Source of the DNA: Chenopodium formosanum
Lineage: Eukaryota; Streptophyta; Magnoliopsida; Caryophyllales; Amaranthaceae
Direction of reading: 5' to 3'
DNA: 64,000 bases
Assembly (NCBI GenBank): GCA_024500155.1
Contig: CM044856.1
Coordinates: 50,468,303 to 50,532,302, forward strand
Part shown: piece by piece, positions 52,063 to 63,341 of the stretch
How the letters are laid out: each line of letters starts with the position of its first letter
How positions within the stretch are numbered: position 1 is the first letter of the stretch
Position numbers and translations under genes: made by a program
Notes under the pieces: model-generated
Database searches by the model: none
What the model saw: the letters and a program-made list of their open reading frames with translations, nothing else
Told to the model about the DNA's origin: nothing

Positions 52063-53286
52063 TGTTGGGGTTTGGTGAGTCCGACTCACCGCGGAAACAA
52101 ACCCCGACCCAAGGAACCACTCGCAATAATTAAAATCATAAAGCATAAATGAATAATCACTAAGAAAAGATAACAAATCTTACTCTCAAAGCGAGCTTCG
52201 CCCAAAAACCGGGGCTCTTACTTGAAAGCTACGAGCACATCAAACGCCGCGCCTCCAACGGTATCCACCCACAAAAAGGCGAACACAACTTTAAGGTCTA
52301 CTACCTAGGGGTTAGCGAGGTCCGACCAAAACCCGAGTGTTATATGAGTTTAAGAGTTTTTCCAATATTATGGAATGCTCTATTTAACTCCCACTCAAGC
52401 AAAGAATTCTCAAGTCATTCCATGACTATTTATAAGGAAGTATGCCTTGTGAATTTCACTCATCTTTCAATGTGGGACTTTTCACAAAAAGATCCCACAT
52501 GGAAAGATTGGTGAATTCAACCCTTAGTTAAATAAACAAAGGAACAAGTGACAAGTGTCACATGGTTAGGTGTGGACCACTTTCTCACTTGGTCCCCAAG
52601 GCATTTCACATGCAATGTGAACTAACCATGTGTCACCCAACCTTGAGCCCCAAGTTGGGTTCGGTTGGCCCATTTTATTTTGGCCCGTGTCCATGACCCA
52701 TCAACCCGGGTCCACGGCCATAGCCACATGTGTCGCCACCGTGGCGCGCCGCCACCATGGCGCTACAACGTGGCACGCTGCCAATGTGGCATGCTGCCAC
52801 TTGGTGGCTGCCAACGTGGCTGCCACGTGTGCTGCCACATGGCGTTTTGCCATGTGTGCTGCCACGTGGCATGCTCCTATTGGGCATGTATTCTTAGCCT
52901 TTTGCGTGGCTAGGATTTTACTTATTACTTGATGCATTTTTTTGTCTCGCCAAATCCTAAATTTTGGCTTGACATTTGAGATTCTCCGACGCTCGGTTTC
53001 GACGCTCCAAGCTCGAAATTCCGACGTCTAAATGTTTAACACTCGGGCGACGAATTAATTTCTTCCGAATTAATTCTTCGAGTTGGTTCGTATATTTTGC
53101 TTGGGTGTGACCCGAAGGGTTCAGTCAAGATTAAGCTGTAATATTAATTATATTAATATTACTGATCGGAAGCGGCCTCCACCCAGGCATTCCGATCACT
53201 TGACCTTACTAAATATATTAGCTTTATAATAATTTTGAACCCGCTATCAGAATAATACACTTGTTCGAAAGACACTATTCCTTTCA
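52063..53286 (-). repeat. 3' LTR of copia #2 (1224 bp)
   Basis: Plus-strand limits TGTTGGGGTTTGG ... CTATTCCTTTCA. It matches 60501-61754; a few substitutions and differences in the number of 'gccaacgtgg' words separate the two. A 17-bp perfect palindrome GGTGAGTCCGACTCACC lies at 52074-52090. The TATA box (TATAAATA, minus) is at 52427-52434. A GC-rich island of TGCCACGTGG/GGCTGCCA words lies upstream of it at about 52730-52880. Confidence 0.93.
52730..52880 (-). promoter_or_regulatory. GC-rich repeated-word island in copia #2 LTR
   Basis: About 15 overlapping copies of GCCAC/GTGGC words, many in TGCCACGTGGC or TGCCACATGGC, arranged 300 bp upstream of the minus-strand TATA box. The right LTR has the counterpart at about 61165-61345 with extra repeat units. 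The ORFs in several frames here (52630-52937, 61068-61400) arise from this composition. Confidence 0.5.
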
Positions 53287-56200
53287 ATCTCCCACTTGTC
53301 CTTCCGGACAAGTGTGCATTTAGTGTATAGCCCTTATCCTATGTCTCTTCATGTCTCTTCATGAACTACAGAGTAAGATTACTAGTCATCTCTGTTACGT
53401 CTAGAAGTGTTTCTCGAAATCCGAGTTTGACTGTTAATAAGCAGATGATTTCTAAAATCCATCTGAGCACGGCCATGCATTTTTCACAGTCTCGCTCTTC
53501 GAGAGGCCTTGTAAACAATAAGACATGTTCCCTATTGTTAGTAGGGGGACATTTCCAGTCTTGTAATGTAGCTTCTCTTACTAAGAGGACTCACCCGCCC
53601 AATATCTCTCTTTATAATCCCCAGTTACGGCGAACGTTTGGCGGATACCAAAGCGGACCAGTACTCAAACAAGAGATCTCCCACTACTCATGGTCAAAGG
53701 AAAAGAGTTCCGATAGTAATAATGAGAAAATACTTATGACGATTTTTAAATCTCTTAAAGTATCCTCATAGGTCGATCCAGTATGGTTCTAAACCAATAC
53801 CTGTGCAAATGATTTATATCCTCATAGCACAAGAAACGGTGCTACAAATCATACTACAGACTAATCTCTGATGGTCATCAATCGTCCACAAAATATGACC
53901 TTGATTAGGGATAATTTTGGATTAAAATATTCAATGTTCACTTAATAGGTGTTTCTTTATCCAAGCCATTGACTTGATACCCTATTTTGAATATTTATTA
54001 AAATCGAATGGACTCATTATTTAATTCTAAACCACAATTAAATAGTTTTGTGGAATATTTAGAAATATTTTATTCCACTATGAAACTTCACAATGTTTCA
54101 TCTTATGATAAATGGTTTTTCCCAAATGTTTAAAGAGTAATACTCTTCATAAAACATTCATAGAAATCACACCCATATTTGATATGCTTGATTTCTTTCA
54201 TGCAATTATGAATGTTGTCGTTCACTTATTGCATAGGTTTAGTTATAATTACTTTGCAAACCTTAGCATCTTCATTATCCACCATTTCCATAATAAGATG
54301 ATAAAATTTTGAGAGTGTTAATGGATTACATGTGATTCAGGATTTATTGTCCAAGCAATGGCTCCCACTCATTTTCATGATTTGAGACCTTCTACTTGAC
54401 AACCTACAATCATTAATGTTCAACAACGAACCTTTCCATTTAACATCTATCTTATTATTGCCTTTAAGGCAACATATATTTTAGTAGACTCCCCGATGAT
54501 GTCTTGCTTGGGTTTTACTCCAAGCGACTCACAGCAATTTGGGATACCCTAATCACTTGTGATCATGGAAATTTTCCTTAAATTCCCGCACATTATACAT
54601 GGATGCATATCCATGTTACCATTCTCAAGCCACGACACTTCTTGCCTCGTGCTTATAAATGGCTTCCTTGCTAAGGATCTAATCCTTGTTAAGGTTTGTG
54701 CTTGCAACATCAAAACTCAAATTATATTTGTTTCCATGCGTCAAGAACTCATCCAACTACTTATCTAAGTTCTTTGGATGTTCTTGACTATAATCTAATG
54801 ATCTAATACTTAGATTAATGTCGATTGGTATTATATACGTACTTCACATGCTCTAAGCATTTAAGTCATCTGACGATTCCATATTATAGCTTTACATGAT
54901 GGATTTAATTCTAGAATTATTCTCAATTTTATTCCATCCATGTAACATTTAGCTCATACAGTTACACTGAGTCTTGCCAAATTGTTCGCTATATGATGTG
55001 GTTGAAAGTCTCCTACTAGAGTCCTTTCGTTTGACTTAGTACTTAGCCTAGCTTATACATAGGTCAAACATTTACTTAGCTTCATACATATGGGTCGAAA
55101 GCCTTTCAAAGTCTTTCATGTTTAACATGGTAATTTCTTTTACTCATTTAAACATTTAATTAAGTCTATACCATAGAACTTAATTCCCAACATGTACTAA
55201 GTATCGTCTTTAGCTCGGTCCATTGTCGAAAATACTTTCAAATCTAAACATTTAGCATTTGATGGTTGTTTAACAATAGAGTTCGTAAACTTCTTGTTGG
55301 ACCATTACTTTTGCTCCCACTAAACTTCTTGTTCATCAGAATTTCTATGTTTCTCCATAAGTCAATCCTCTTATTAACTTTATGAGAAAACACGTTCCAA
55401 TTCCTTCATGCAATGCTTCCTTTAATCCTATGACGGATTCCATGTGCTTGCTTTCAAATCTAGCATTATTTAGATTTTCAAAACCCTTAGACTATTCCAT
55501 AGTCACTTCCAAAATCCTATTTTGGGTAGGCGGTTTTTGTATCTATTCTTCCATATTTCATATGCGCAATTTTGCTAGATCAATCAGGAAAAGACTTGAG
55601 CATTCCGATTGGTGAATGGGATTTTACTAAAATCAACTCCTTGAAATTAATTATATCCTTTACAACCAATCTAGCTATGCATGCATATACATTTCCACAT
55701 TTGTTAGTTTTCTCCTTGAAAACTTATTTGCAATCGATGGGTCTTTCACCTTTCATGCAAATTAATCAAGTTTCAAACATGATTTTCAAACATGGAATCT
55801 ATTTCGGATTTTCATGGCTTTTAACCATTATTCGGAATTTGGATTTGTCGTAGCTATCTTACAAGACATTATTCCTTTACTATCTAATAGTAAATAGTAT
55901 GCTTGTAAGTCTTAGGTTTGTTTCTAACTTAATAGAAAATTTATAGGATTCAATCCAAGCCTTTGGTGAATTCTATACCTATACGGGGCATCAAACACTG
56001 AGTTTTAAGGCGCTTTCAGAGCCCTTTTATTATGTTGATCTTACTCCAACATCTTTAATGTTTTGTGAGTAATGAATTCTCTTTTAAGGCACTTGTAAAG
56101 TCCTTTTTGAGTATTCTTGATCAAGCATTATCACGAAATCCTTTAAGGTCTTCCGAGATTCTCAGTTCTAGTTTGTTGCTAAGATCGATGGTCATCGAGT

Positions 56201-58239
56201 TCATTTTTCTCCCACTTGTCGTTTTGGAAACGTGTTACTTTCCAAAAAGACACTACTTAGAGCAACAAACAATTTTTGTTCTCAATTAGGATGTGGAGGT
56301 TTACCCGTAGTCTCACTTGAATGCTTACAAAGAGACATGTATATTGTCTTTGGGTAAAAGTTCGTTGTGAAACAAACAGTTAGCTCCTACTTGAGCTATC
56401 TTAGTCTTTATTGAGCCATTCAGCTCCCACTGAGTCACCTAGCTCCCACTGAGCCACTTTGCTCCCACTAAGCTAGTGAACTCCTACTGAGACTAAGAGC
56501 CTTAGACATATACTTGAAAAGTCTTTTAGAAGTTATTTCTATCCATAACTGAATATGGCGTCCTTTCTTAGCTTCGACACATTGTTTAGTGTAACATTAG
56601 TCATTTGTGCAAATCTTTAAGAACTTTATAGGAAGGGTTGTGAACCATCATTGTTCGAGTCATTTTCAAATGACACCGAGGTCTCCATGATGACACACTA
56701 TGTTCTTTGTGGAGTTATTTATGAAAATTTCCATTCATAACTTTGAGATAGTTACGCTTGGCTCAAGTAAACATCGCTCGATCTAATCTAGACGTTTTGA
56801 TATCTTGCCAAGTCGATTATGTACTTCACCGAACTCTTGAGCTACTCAAGTCAAGTTTGTTCACATTTGATGAATAAAGCCATATCCTTTCAAATTCTTT
56901 GTGAAACGTTGAAGTAATTGAATCCTCTTTAGCCTTCGGAGTCAATTGTCTATACCAAGAACAATAGCTCTCTGCTTTGTCGGTTTCAACAAGTAAGACT
57001 TTCTTGTCTTAGAATGATTCCAATTCAAGCAACTATCAAGAGCCTATTTAATAGAGCCTTGAGTACGTTCTTGTCGATGTGACATTGCTAAAGATGTTTG
57101 GAACGCAAATCAATCCCATGACTTGAACTTAGTGAGTTTATCATGTTAGAGAAATGTTTGTTTATAATCAAGCATTCTTAACTCAACGCTTGGATAACCA
57201 TCCCATTCGAATAAATCTCGCAACTATTGCTCATTACTTTGAATGTGAGTCTTTCCGTGTGTAAACGGATCAGTTGCTGATTATGGAACATAATAACCAT
57301 TACTTGTTCCAGCCTTTGGCTTAAAAGGTCTTTAAACAAAACATACGATCTTACAACTGATGTAGCTCTTCTTGCTTCATTCTAAGCTTGTAAGTCGTTA
57401 ACTTAGCTTAACTTCAATAGTTTGAGGTCACTCTCATAGTGGAACACTCAAGCAATATCCTATACTTGTGAAGATAACGAATTGCTAAGTAAAATACAAT
57501 AACATGAACTCATGAGTTGAAATGAAATCTAATTCCTTTTCTTCGTTCCTTCTTTCCTATATTTCTTATCATACAATATCTCATAATCTTACTTTAAGAA
57601 TCATTTCTTTAAGTACCTTGACTCTTATACTTTGTTAGGCATAATCAAGCACCTAGTGCGCCGTAAAACAAAGTTCCATCTTTTCCATTAATTCTTACTC
57701 GAATTACTACATCAATGAGTCCTACTCAATTGTGATGCGAAAAGATACGTTGGTTGTCAAACATTGACAATCTTGAGTTTGCAACTCAATACCTCATGTT
57801 TTATCAAAACTACCTAGTATTTTGAATACATGATGTCCAACCGTCCTTTCGGACTTAATTATAAAAGTCATTTATGAGAATTGTATTTTAGAAATGCTTT
57901 TCCTTTCTTTGAGAACTATTCTCAAGGATTTCCTCTACCAATCATGGAAACAATATTATTTGATTTGGAATACTATAAATATAAGTGCTAAGTATAACCA
58001 TTTATCAAGAACATAATAAGTTTGAAATTTAATAGCATTCATGCAAACTTCAATCTTATTAAACGTCTTATTTACGCATAATTATTGTCCCTATTTGGCG
58101 AAAATAAGGCGATTCCAAGATCCGAAGAAACAGAGAGTGGTTAAGCATGCTTTGGCTTGTCTTAAAAACTCAATCTTCTATGGTAAGCATTGCCTTGCTA
58201 ATGGCTCTAAGCCACTCTTGGTTAGACAATCGTCGCATC
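53287..58239 (-). other. Noncoding interior of copia #2
   Basis: No ORF above 140 codons and no retroviral motif that I can recognise on either strand. The complement of AGTGGGAG (CTCCCACT) recurs at about 53291, 53673, 54361, 55313, 56207 and in a 20-bp tandem repeat at 56379-56494. The 136-codon ORF at 53361-53771 shows no family features. It could be a very decayed copia gag-pol or a true LARD interior. Confidence 0.5.
56379..56494 (-). repeat. 20-bp tandem repeat containing AGTGGGAGC words
   Basis: On the plus strand about five to six units of the form 'agctcccactgagccacttt' follow one another with small changes ('agctcctacttgagctatct', 'agctcccactgagtcacct', 'actcctactgagactaag'). Read on the element's own strand each unit carries AGTGGGAGC, the core of the copia polypurine tract. 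Confidence 0.75.
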
Positions 58240-59500
58240 TAATGCATCTTTGACGATGTATCTCTTTTGCCACGGTATGTGAGGACTCCTCACTCATACC
58301 GATGAGTTAAACCAAAACCAACGTGCACACCCGGTGTGCCTTATGCCCCTTGAAGAAGTGATGGCACCTCGCTTTGGCGTAGCCTACCATTACTCTCGTT
58401 CGGTTAGTAAGTGTTGTTTTGGAAAGGCAAGTTTGACTCAATATTTTTTTTAGGGACCTAGGATTTCTATGTTGGTTGATTTAAGTGAACTTAACTAATC
58501 ATCGCAACATCAAGAAAACCTAAACATGCATCTAATGAATAATTCACGCATATATATATAGGCATAAAATATAAAGCGAAATTATAGATGCATATTGGCA
58601 ACTAGCATGACCCCTTGAGATCTTCATATCTTCAAAAGGTCTTCATTTGCAATTCAAGGCTTTGTCTTCCAAGATACGCCGTCTTCAAGACTTTACCAAA
58701 CTATGCAAAAACTAGTGTCTACAACTAGGAAAGATCTAAATATTAAAGTACAAAAATACTTAACGGTGCGTAGACCGAATTTAGATTTACAAAAATACAT
58801 AACGGCACGTAGTCCGTATTTTCTATCCTAGTCGGGTCCCACTAGTTGCCATTTCATAAAACCTGTGAGAGAGAATATATATATATATATTCCATTCATC
58901 CATTAACTATTTGTGAATGGCCCATGCAATTTACAAATTAAAACAAAATAAAATGCATTTTAAACAACGCGCGCTCTAGTAACTAATCTAGGTGGTTAAT
59001 CCGATTAACACGCCTAATTAAAACTAGTCAAAGTTGTTTAACCGATTATATAAATTACGTCATTAATAATTGAAGCTCCCACTAAATTCTGCATTTCCTT
59101 AATTAATCTAATTAATTAAGTCGGTAGCACCCAAACTTGTCAAAATGAAATTTTGCCAATGCCGCTCAAAACCGAGGCCTAGCCTCCCAAAATTTTAATT
59201 AAAATAAGTAAAACGGCAAAATAAGCAACATCAAGCCTACTATGGCTAGCCACCTCACCGCACCAAGCATACACACACGCCAAGACCACGAACACACGGC
59301 CCACGGCACACGGCCGCGAGCTGCTGCCACGGCACAGCCGCGCGTGGCTGCTGCAGCCCGCACCTGCTGCCGCGCGTGTGCTGCTGCCTTGCGTGGCTAC
59401 TGCCGCGCGTGTGGCCGCAAGTAAGGCGGTGCTGCCACCTTGGCAGCCACATATGGGCTGCTATGCAGCCCGGCTCGCCAAGGTGATGCAATGCCTCGTT
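58240..59500 (-). other. Leader of copia #2: hairpins and GC-rich island
   Basis: Read on the minus strand from the PBS: A/T-rich sequence, a GC-rich island (about 59480-59240, CTG/GCC/CGCG words), 'ctagtgggacccgactag', the tandem hairpins (58826-58749), then 'ctaggtccct..aatattgag' near 58465-58435. Copia #1 has the same order (16075-16315, 16991-17066, 17322-17345). No protein is encoded; the ORFs at 59242-59491 are artefacts of the island. Confidence 0.55.
58749..58826 (-). promoter_or_regulatory. Tandem pair of leader hairpins in copia #2
   Basis: Two 39-bp repeats, each with a CGG-(8 nt)-CCG hairpin and 'tatttttgta'. On the minus strand: CGGA-CTACGT-GCCG (58816-58803; innermost pair mismatched) and CGGT-CTACGC-ACCG (58777-58764). 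The loop consensus across both elements is CTRCGY. Homologous to 16991-17066. Confidence 0.5.
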
Positions 59501-60487
59501 TTGCGTGCCACGACCTCGGGATTTGATCCCTTTTTGCGAGACAACAATAAATAATTCTAAATTAATTTTAGAACTAATTTAGAGAGCAAAATAAAATTTT
59601 AAACAAGTCTAACTTAATAAAATTTTCAAAGTGCAAATAACCAAAATAATTCCAAGAACCATTCTTAATTAAATTGGTTTAGCTTGGTGCAACATAAAAT
59701 TGAGGCAATTTCTCACTTTCAATTTAATCAATTTAAATTAAACTTGAGAATTTGACAAAGTAAAGGGGAGTTGGAAAAATATGAACTTTAATGTTCAAAT
59801 GAAAATTCCAACATCTAAATTTTGTGAATCCTTGAAAATTATATCTTCCAACATTAAGATAACCAAATTTCTATCTCAAAATCGAAACTTTATGTTTCCA
59901 ATCAACTCAAAATGATTAAAACATCAAAGTTTAACACAAAATAACATGGAATTTAGTGGTTTTTAAAGTTTCAATCACTTATCACAAATAAAGATTGAAT
60001 ATTTAACACTTATGGAAGCCTCAAAATTAAAACTTTCACACTAAAAAGCAATTAGTTTGCAATTATGTGAAAATAAATCAACCTTTAAGCATCAAATACT
60101 ACCAAGTAAGTGTGCTTTAAGGGGACATAAAATTGCAGAAAATAATGCAAATAATCAACCATATAATCAACAATTTATGCCATTAATTTCAAGGTTAGAA
60201 AAGACTTGAAATTTTTCGTCAAAAACGAAAAACCCCTCGAAAAAGGCATTTCTGGTCAGAATTTGGCTAAAATCACAGTTCCCTCTGGGATAAAAACCTT
60301 TCCAGAATACGTTTTCCACCCAAAATTCACTAGTCTTGGGCGAAAATCTGGGTTCTGGGCCAAAATCGACATTAAAAACGGGATTAAAATAAATAAAACC
60401 GAGCTACTAATCTAATTAGCAACTTATATTAGAAAATTAAGCCAAAATAAACCTTGAAAAATATGATTATAAAAATAAACGAGCGGG
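59501..60487 (-). other. A/T-rich part of the copia #2 leader
   Basis: Between the PBS and the GC-rich island there is A-rich sequence without ORFs of substance; one 69-codon plus-strand ORF (60206-60415) has no recognisable features. I see nothing else in it. Confidence 0.5.
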
Positions 60488-60500
60488 GCTCCGATACCGC
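60488..60500 (-). promoter_or_regulatory. Primer binding site of copia #2
   Basis: The minus strand reads GCGGTATCGGAGCCCC right after the LTR end, close to TGGTATCAGAGCC complementary to initiator methionine tRNA. This fixes the element's orientation. Confidence 0.85.
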
Positions 60501-61754
60501 TGTTGGGGTTTGGTGAGTCCGACTCACCGCGGAAACAAACCCCGACCCAAGGAACCACTCGCAATAATTAAAATCATAAAGCAAAAATGAATAATCACTA
60601 AGAAAAGATAACGAATCTTACCCTTGAAGCGAGCTTCGCCCAAAAACCGGGGCTCTTACTTGAAAGCTACGAGCACATCAAACGCCGCGCCTCCAACGGT
60701 ATCCACCCACAAAAAGGCAAACACAACTTTAAGGTCTACTACCTGGGGGTTAGCGAGGTCCGACCAAAACCCGAGTGTTATAAGAGCTTAAGAGTTTTTC
60801 CAATATTATGGAATGCTCTATTTAACTCCCACTCAAGCAAAGAATTCTCAAGTCATTCCATGACTATTTATAAGGAAGTATGCCTTGTGAATTTCACTCA
60901 TCTTTCAATGTGGGACTTTTCACAAAAAGATCCCACGTGGAAAGATTGGTGAATTCAACCCTTAGTTAAATAAACAAAGGAACAAGTGACAAGTGTCACA
61001 TGGTTAGGTGTAGACCACTTTCTCACTTGGTCCCCAAGGCATTTCACATGCAATGTGAACTAACCATGTGTCACCCAACCTTGAGCCCCAAGTTGGGTTC
61101 GGTTGGCCCATTTTATTTTGGCCCGTGTCCATGACCCATCAAAGTGGGTCCACAGCCGTAGCCACATGTGTCGCCACCGTGGCACGCTGCCACGCGGCAC
61201 GCTGCCAACGTGGCATGCTGCCACTTGGTGGCTGCCAATGTGGCGGCTGCCAACGTGGCTACTGCCACTTGGCGGCTGCTAATGTGGCTGCCACGTGTGC
61301 TGCCACATGGTGTTTTTCCATGTGTGCTGCCACGTGGCATGCTCCTATTGGGCATGTATTCTTAGCCTTTTGCGTGGCTAGGATTTTACTTGTTACTTGA
61401 TGCATTTTCCCGTCTCGCCAAATCCTAAATTTTGGCTTGACATTTGAGATTCTCTGACGCTCGGTTTCGACGCTCCAAGCTCAAAATTCCGACGACTAAA
61501 TGTTTAACACTCGGGCGACGAATTAATTTCTTTCGAATTAATTCGTCGAGTTGGTTCGTATATTTTGCTTGGGTGTGACCCAAAGGGTTCAATCAAGATT
61601 AAGCTGTAATATTAATTATATTAATATTACTGATCGGAAGCGGCCTCCACCCAGGCATTCCGATCACTTGACCTTACTGAATATATTAGCTTTCTAATAA
61701 TTCTGAACCCGCTATCAGAATAATACACTTGTTCGAAGGACACTATTCCTTTCA
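60501..61754 (-). repeat. 5' LTR of copia #2 (1254 bp)
   Basis: Closely similar to 52063-53286. Palindrome GGTGAGTCCGACTCACC at 60512-60528; TATA box (minus) at 60865-60872; GC-rich island at about 61165-61345, with additional 'ggcggctgccaacgtggc' units relative to the other LTR. TSD GTGAT follows at 61755-61759. Confidence 0.93.
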
Positions 61755-61759
61755 GTGAT

Positions 61760-63120
61760 GAGGTGATCAAGAGTACTAACCTAGAATTCGTAGCATTTGT
61801 AGCATGGCATGAGAGTGAGAGCATCCAAAGGGTGAACTTATTTATCAACATCTTCATCTATTTTGCTAGGCAGTGGAAGGGTCTCCTAAGTAGTTACAGG
61901 TCACTAATTAGTGTTGACAAGGCACATTTGAAAGGCAACTATGGGGGTATCTTGTTGTCTGCTATTGCAATTAATGGAAACAATGAAATTTTCCTTGTGC
62001 CATATGTAATAGTGAGTGCTGAAGACAAGGAAAGCTGGTCACACTTCCTTTGGCATCTTAACAACCTTGTTAAAGACTCAAACAGGACAAATTGGAATAT
62101 AATATCTGATAGACAAAAGGTACTTGTTAGTCTGTTTTCTATTAAACAGTTGCAAACATACTTAGACTTTGAATAACTAATTTGAACTTGTTCTTGCAAG
62201 GTGTTGACATAGTTTTGAAGCAAGTTTGGCTTGCAGCTAGGAGAAAATATTGCTGCAAACACCTTAGCAAAATTTAAAAAAGCTCTTCCTAGGTCCATTG
62301 ATGCATATCCTGTTTTGGAGGGCCTTTAATGCAACCAACAAATTCAATTTTAGAAAAGCCATGGAGAAGCTTCAAAAGGAACGGGGTGAAGATGTGATGC
62401 AGTGGTTTGCTGACATTGGTGATCAATCTAGATGGAGCAAACACAAGTTTGATCCAAATGTTTGTAATTACTCAAACACATCAAACTTTGTGTAGAGTTT
62501 GAACTCAAACCTTGGGGTTGACAGGTGTAGACCTGTCTTAAATCTGCTAGAAGGTATAATCTAAAACTTTTTATTCATTTTGACTTATAAATGCAAATAT
62601 AAGCTAAATTGATCTTGTTTCTTATCATAAGAATTAGAAGGGTGTGTATGGTCAGGAAGTCAACTAGGCATGAGAAATCAAAGTCTTGGAATGATGATGA
62701 TGCATGTCTAAAGATAGCTAAGAAGGTGAAGGACATCAGCAAGGAAACCGCCATTTTCAAAGCATGCCCATCCAGTCCATAGAGTATGAGATACATAAGG
62801 GAAAATCTCAATTCCCATTGAGCTTGAACAACAAGATATTCTCTTGTGGTAATTGGCAGCTATCTGAGATCAGGGCAACGATCCATGAAATGGTTAATCC
62901 ATATAACTACATCAGCTCTTGGTATTATGTGAAATCATGCAAGCAACTCTACAACCACTGCATAAATCCAGTTCCTGATATATGAGTAGTGGCCAAGCAT
63001 CAATGCATTCCCTCACATTGATCCTCCAAAAATGAAAAATGGATTTGTAGGCCCAACAGGATAAGAAGAATGGAAGAAAGGGATGTAAAACCTAGGAAAA
63101 GATCAACGGAAGTCAAGTGT
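61760..63120 (+). pseudogene. MULE (MuDR-type) transposase, C-terminal half
   Basis: Directly after the copia #2 TSD: DEVIKSTNLEF, then the MULE transposase domain (61895-62110: SVDKAHLKGNYGGILLSAIAINGNNEIF with catalytic Asp and the AHLKG motif; SAEDKESWSHFLWHL; IISDRQK). After a break of ~140 bp the next block at 62298-62495 has 'RWSKHKF', then a SWIM-type zinc finger remnant at 62764-62985 (SCGNWQLSEI, YNYISSWYYVKSCKQLYNHCINPVPD), where the first Cys and the CxH pair are altered. Several stops. It is the continuation of 50218-52057. Confidence 0.8.
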
Positions 63121-63129
63121 GGACTATAT

Positions 63130-63341
63130 GTGTTTTGGGTAAAACCACCCTGTCCATGCGAACCAATTAAAGAGGCCCATGTGTCAAGCATATGCATGCA
63201 GATTTGGGCTAATTGCCAACTAACACGTGTCAGCCTCAGATGTTTTCCATAATTGGGGCCTTTAAGGCCCATTTCCCAAGAGCGCCGCAAAATGGCACAA
63301 CCCACCAAATCTAGGTCAAATGCCCTAAAAGAGGGCACGTT
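63130..63341 (+). repeat. Tat-type LTR fragment
   Basis: Words match the Tat LTR (6136-6625, minus) in order: 'tgtgtcaagca', 'acacgtgtcagcctcaga', 'aaggcccat', 'gccgcaaaatggcacaacccacca'. The match is partial and diverged, and neither end is canonical. It appears to be a relic downstream of the MULE. Confidence 0.5.

Larger units (their letters stand above)
52063..61754 (-). mobile_element. Ty1/copia-type LTR element #2 without coding capacity (LARD-like)
   Basis: On the minus strand: 5' LTR 61754-60501, PBS at 60500-60488, 7.2-kb interior, polypurine tract (GGACAAGTGGGAGAT, 53301-53287) and 3' LTR 53286-52063. TSD GTGAT is exact at 52058-52062 and 61755-61759. The LTRs agree closely by eye, yet I find no gag, RT or integrase motif in the interior. 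LTR starts, PBS, PPT and leader hairpins relate it to copia #1. It may have moved with enzymes supplied by relatives. Confidence 0.85.

Noticed and set aside
52630..52937. Ala/His-rich ORFs, repeated at 61068-61400
   Set aside because: They lie in the GC-rich word island of the copia #2 LTRs, and are open on both strands.
53361..53771. 136-codon ORF in copia #2
   Set aside because: Plus-strand, opposite to the element; no recognisable domain, and the start lies just inside the LTR boundary. Probably chance.
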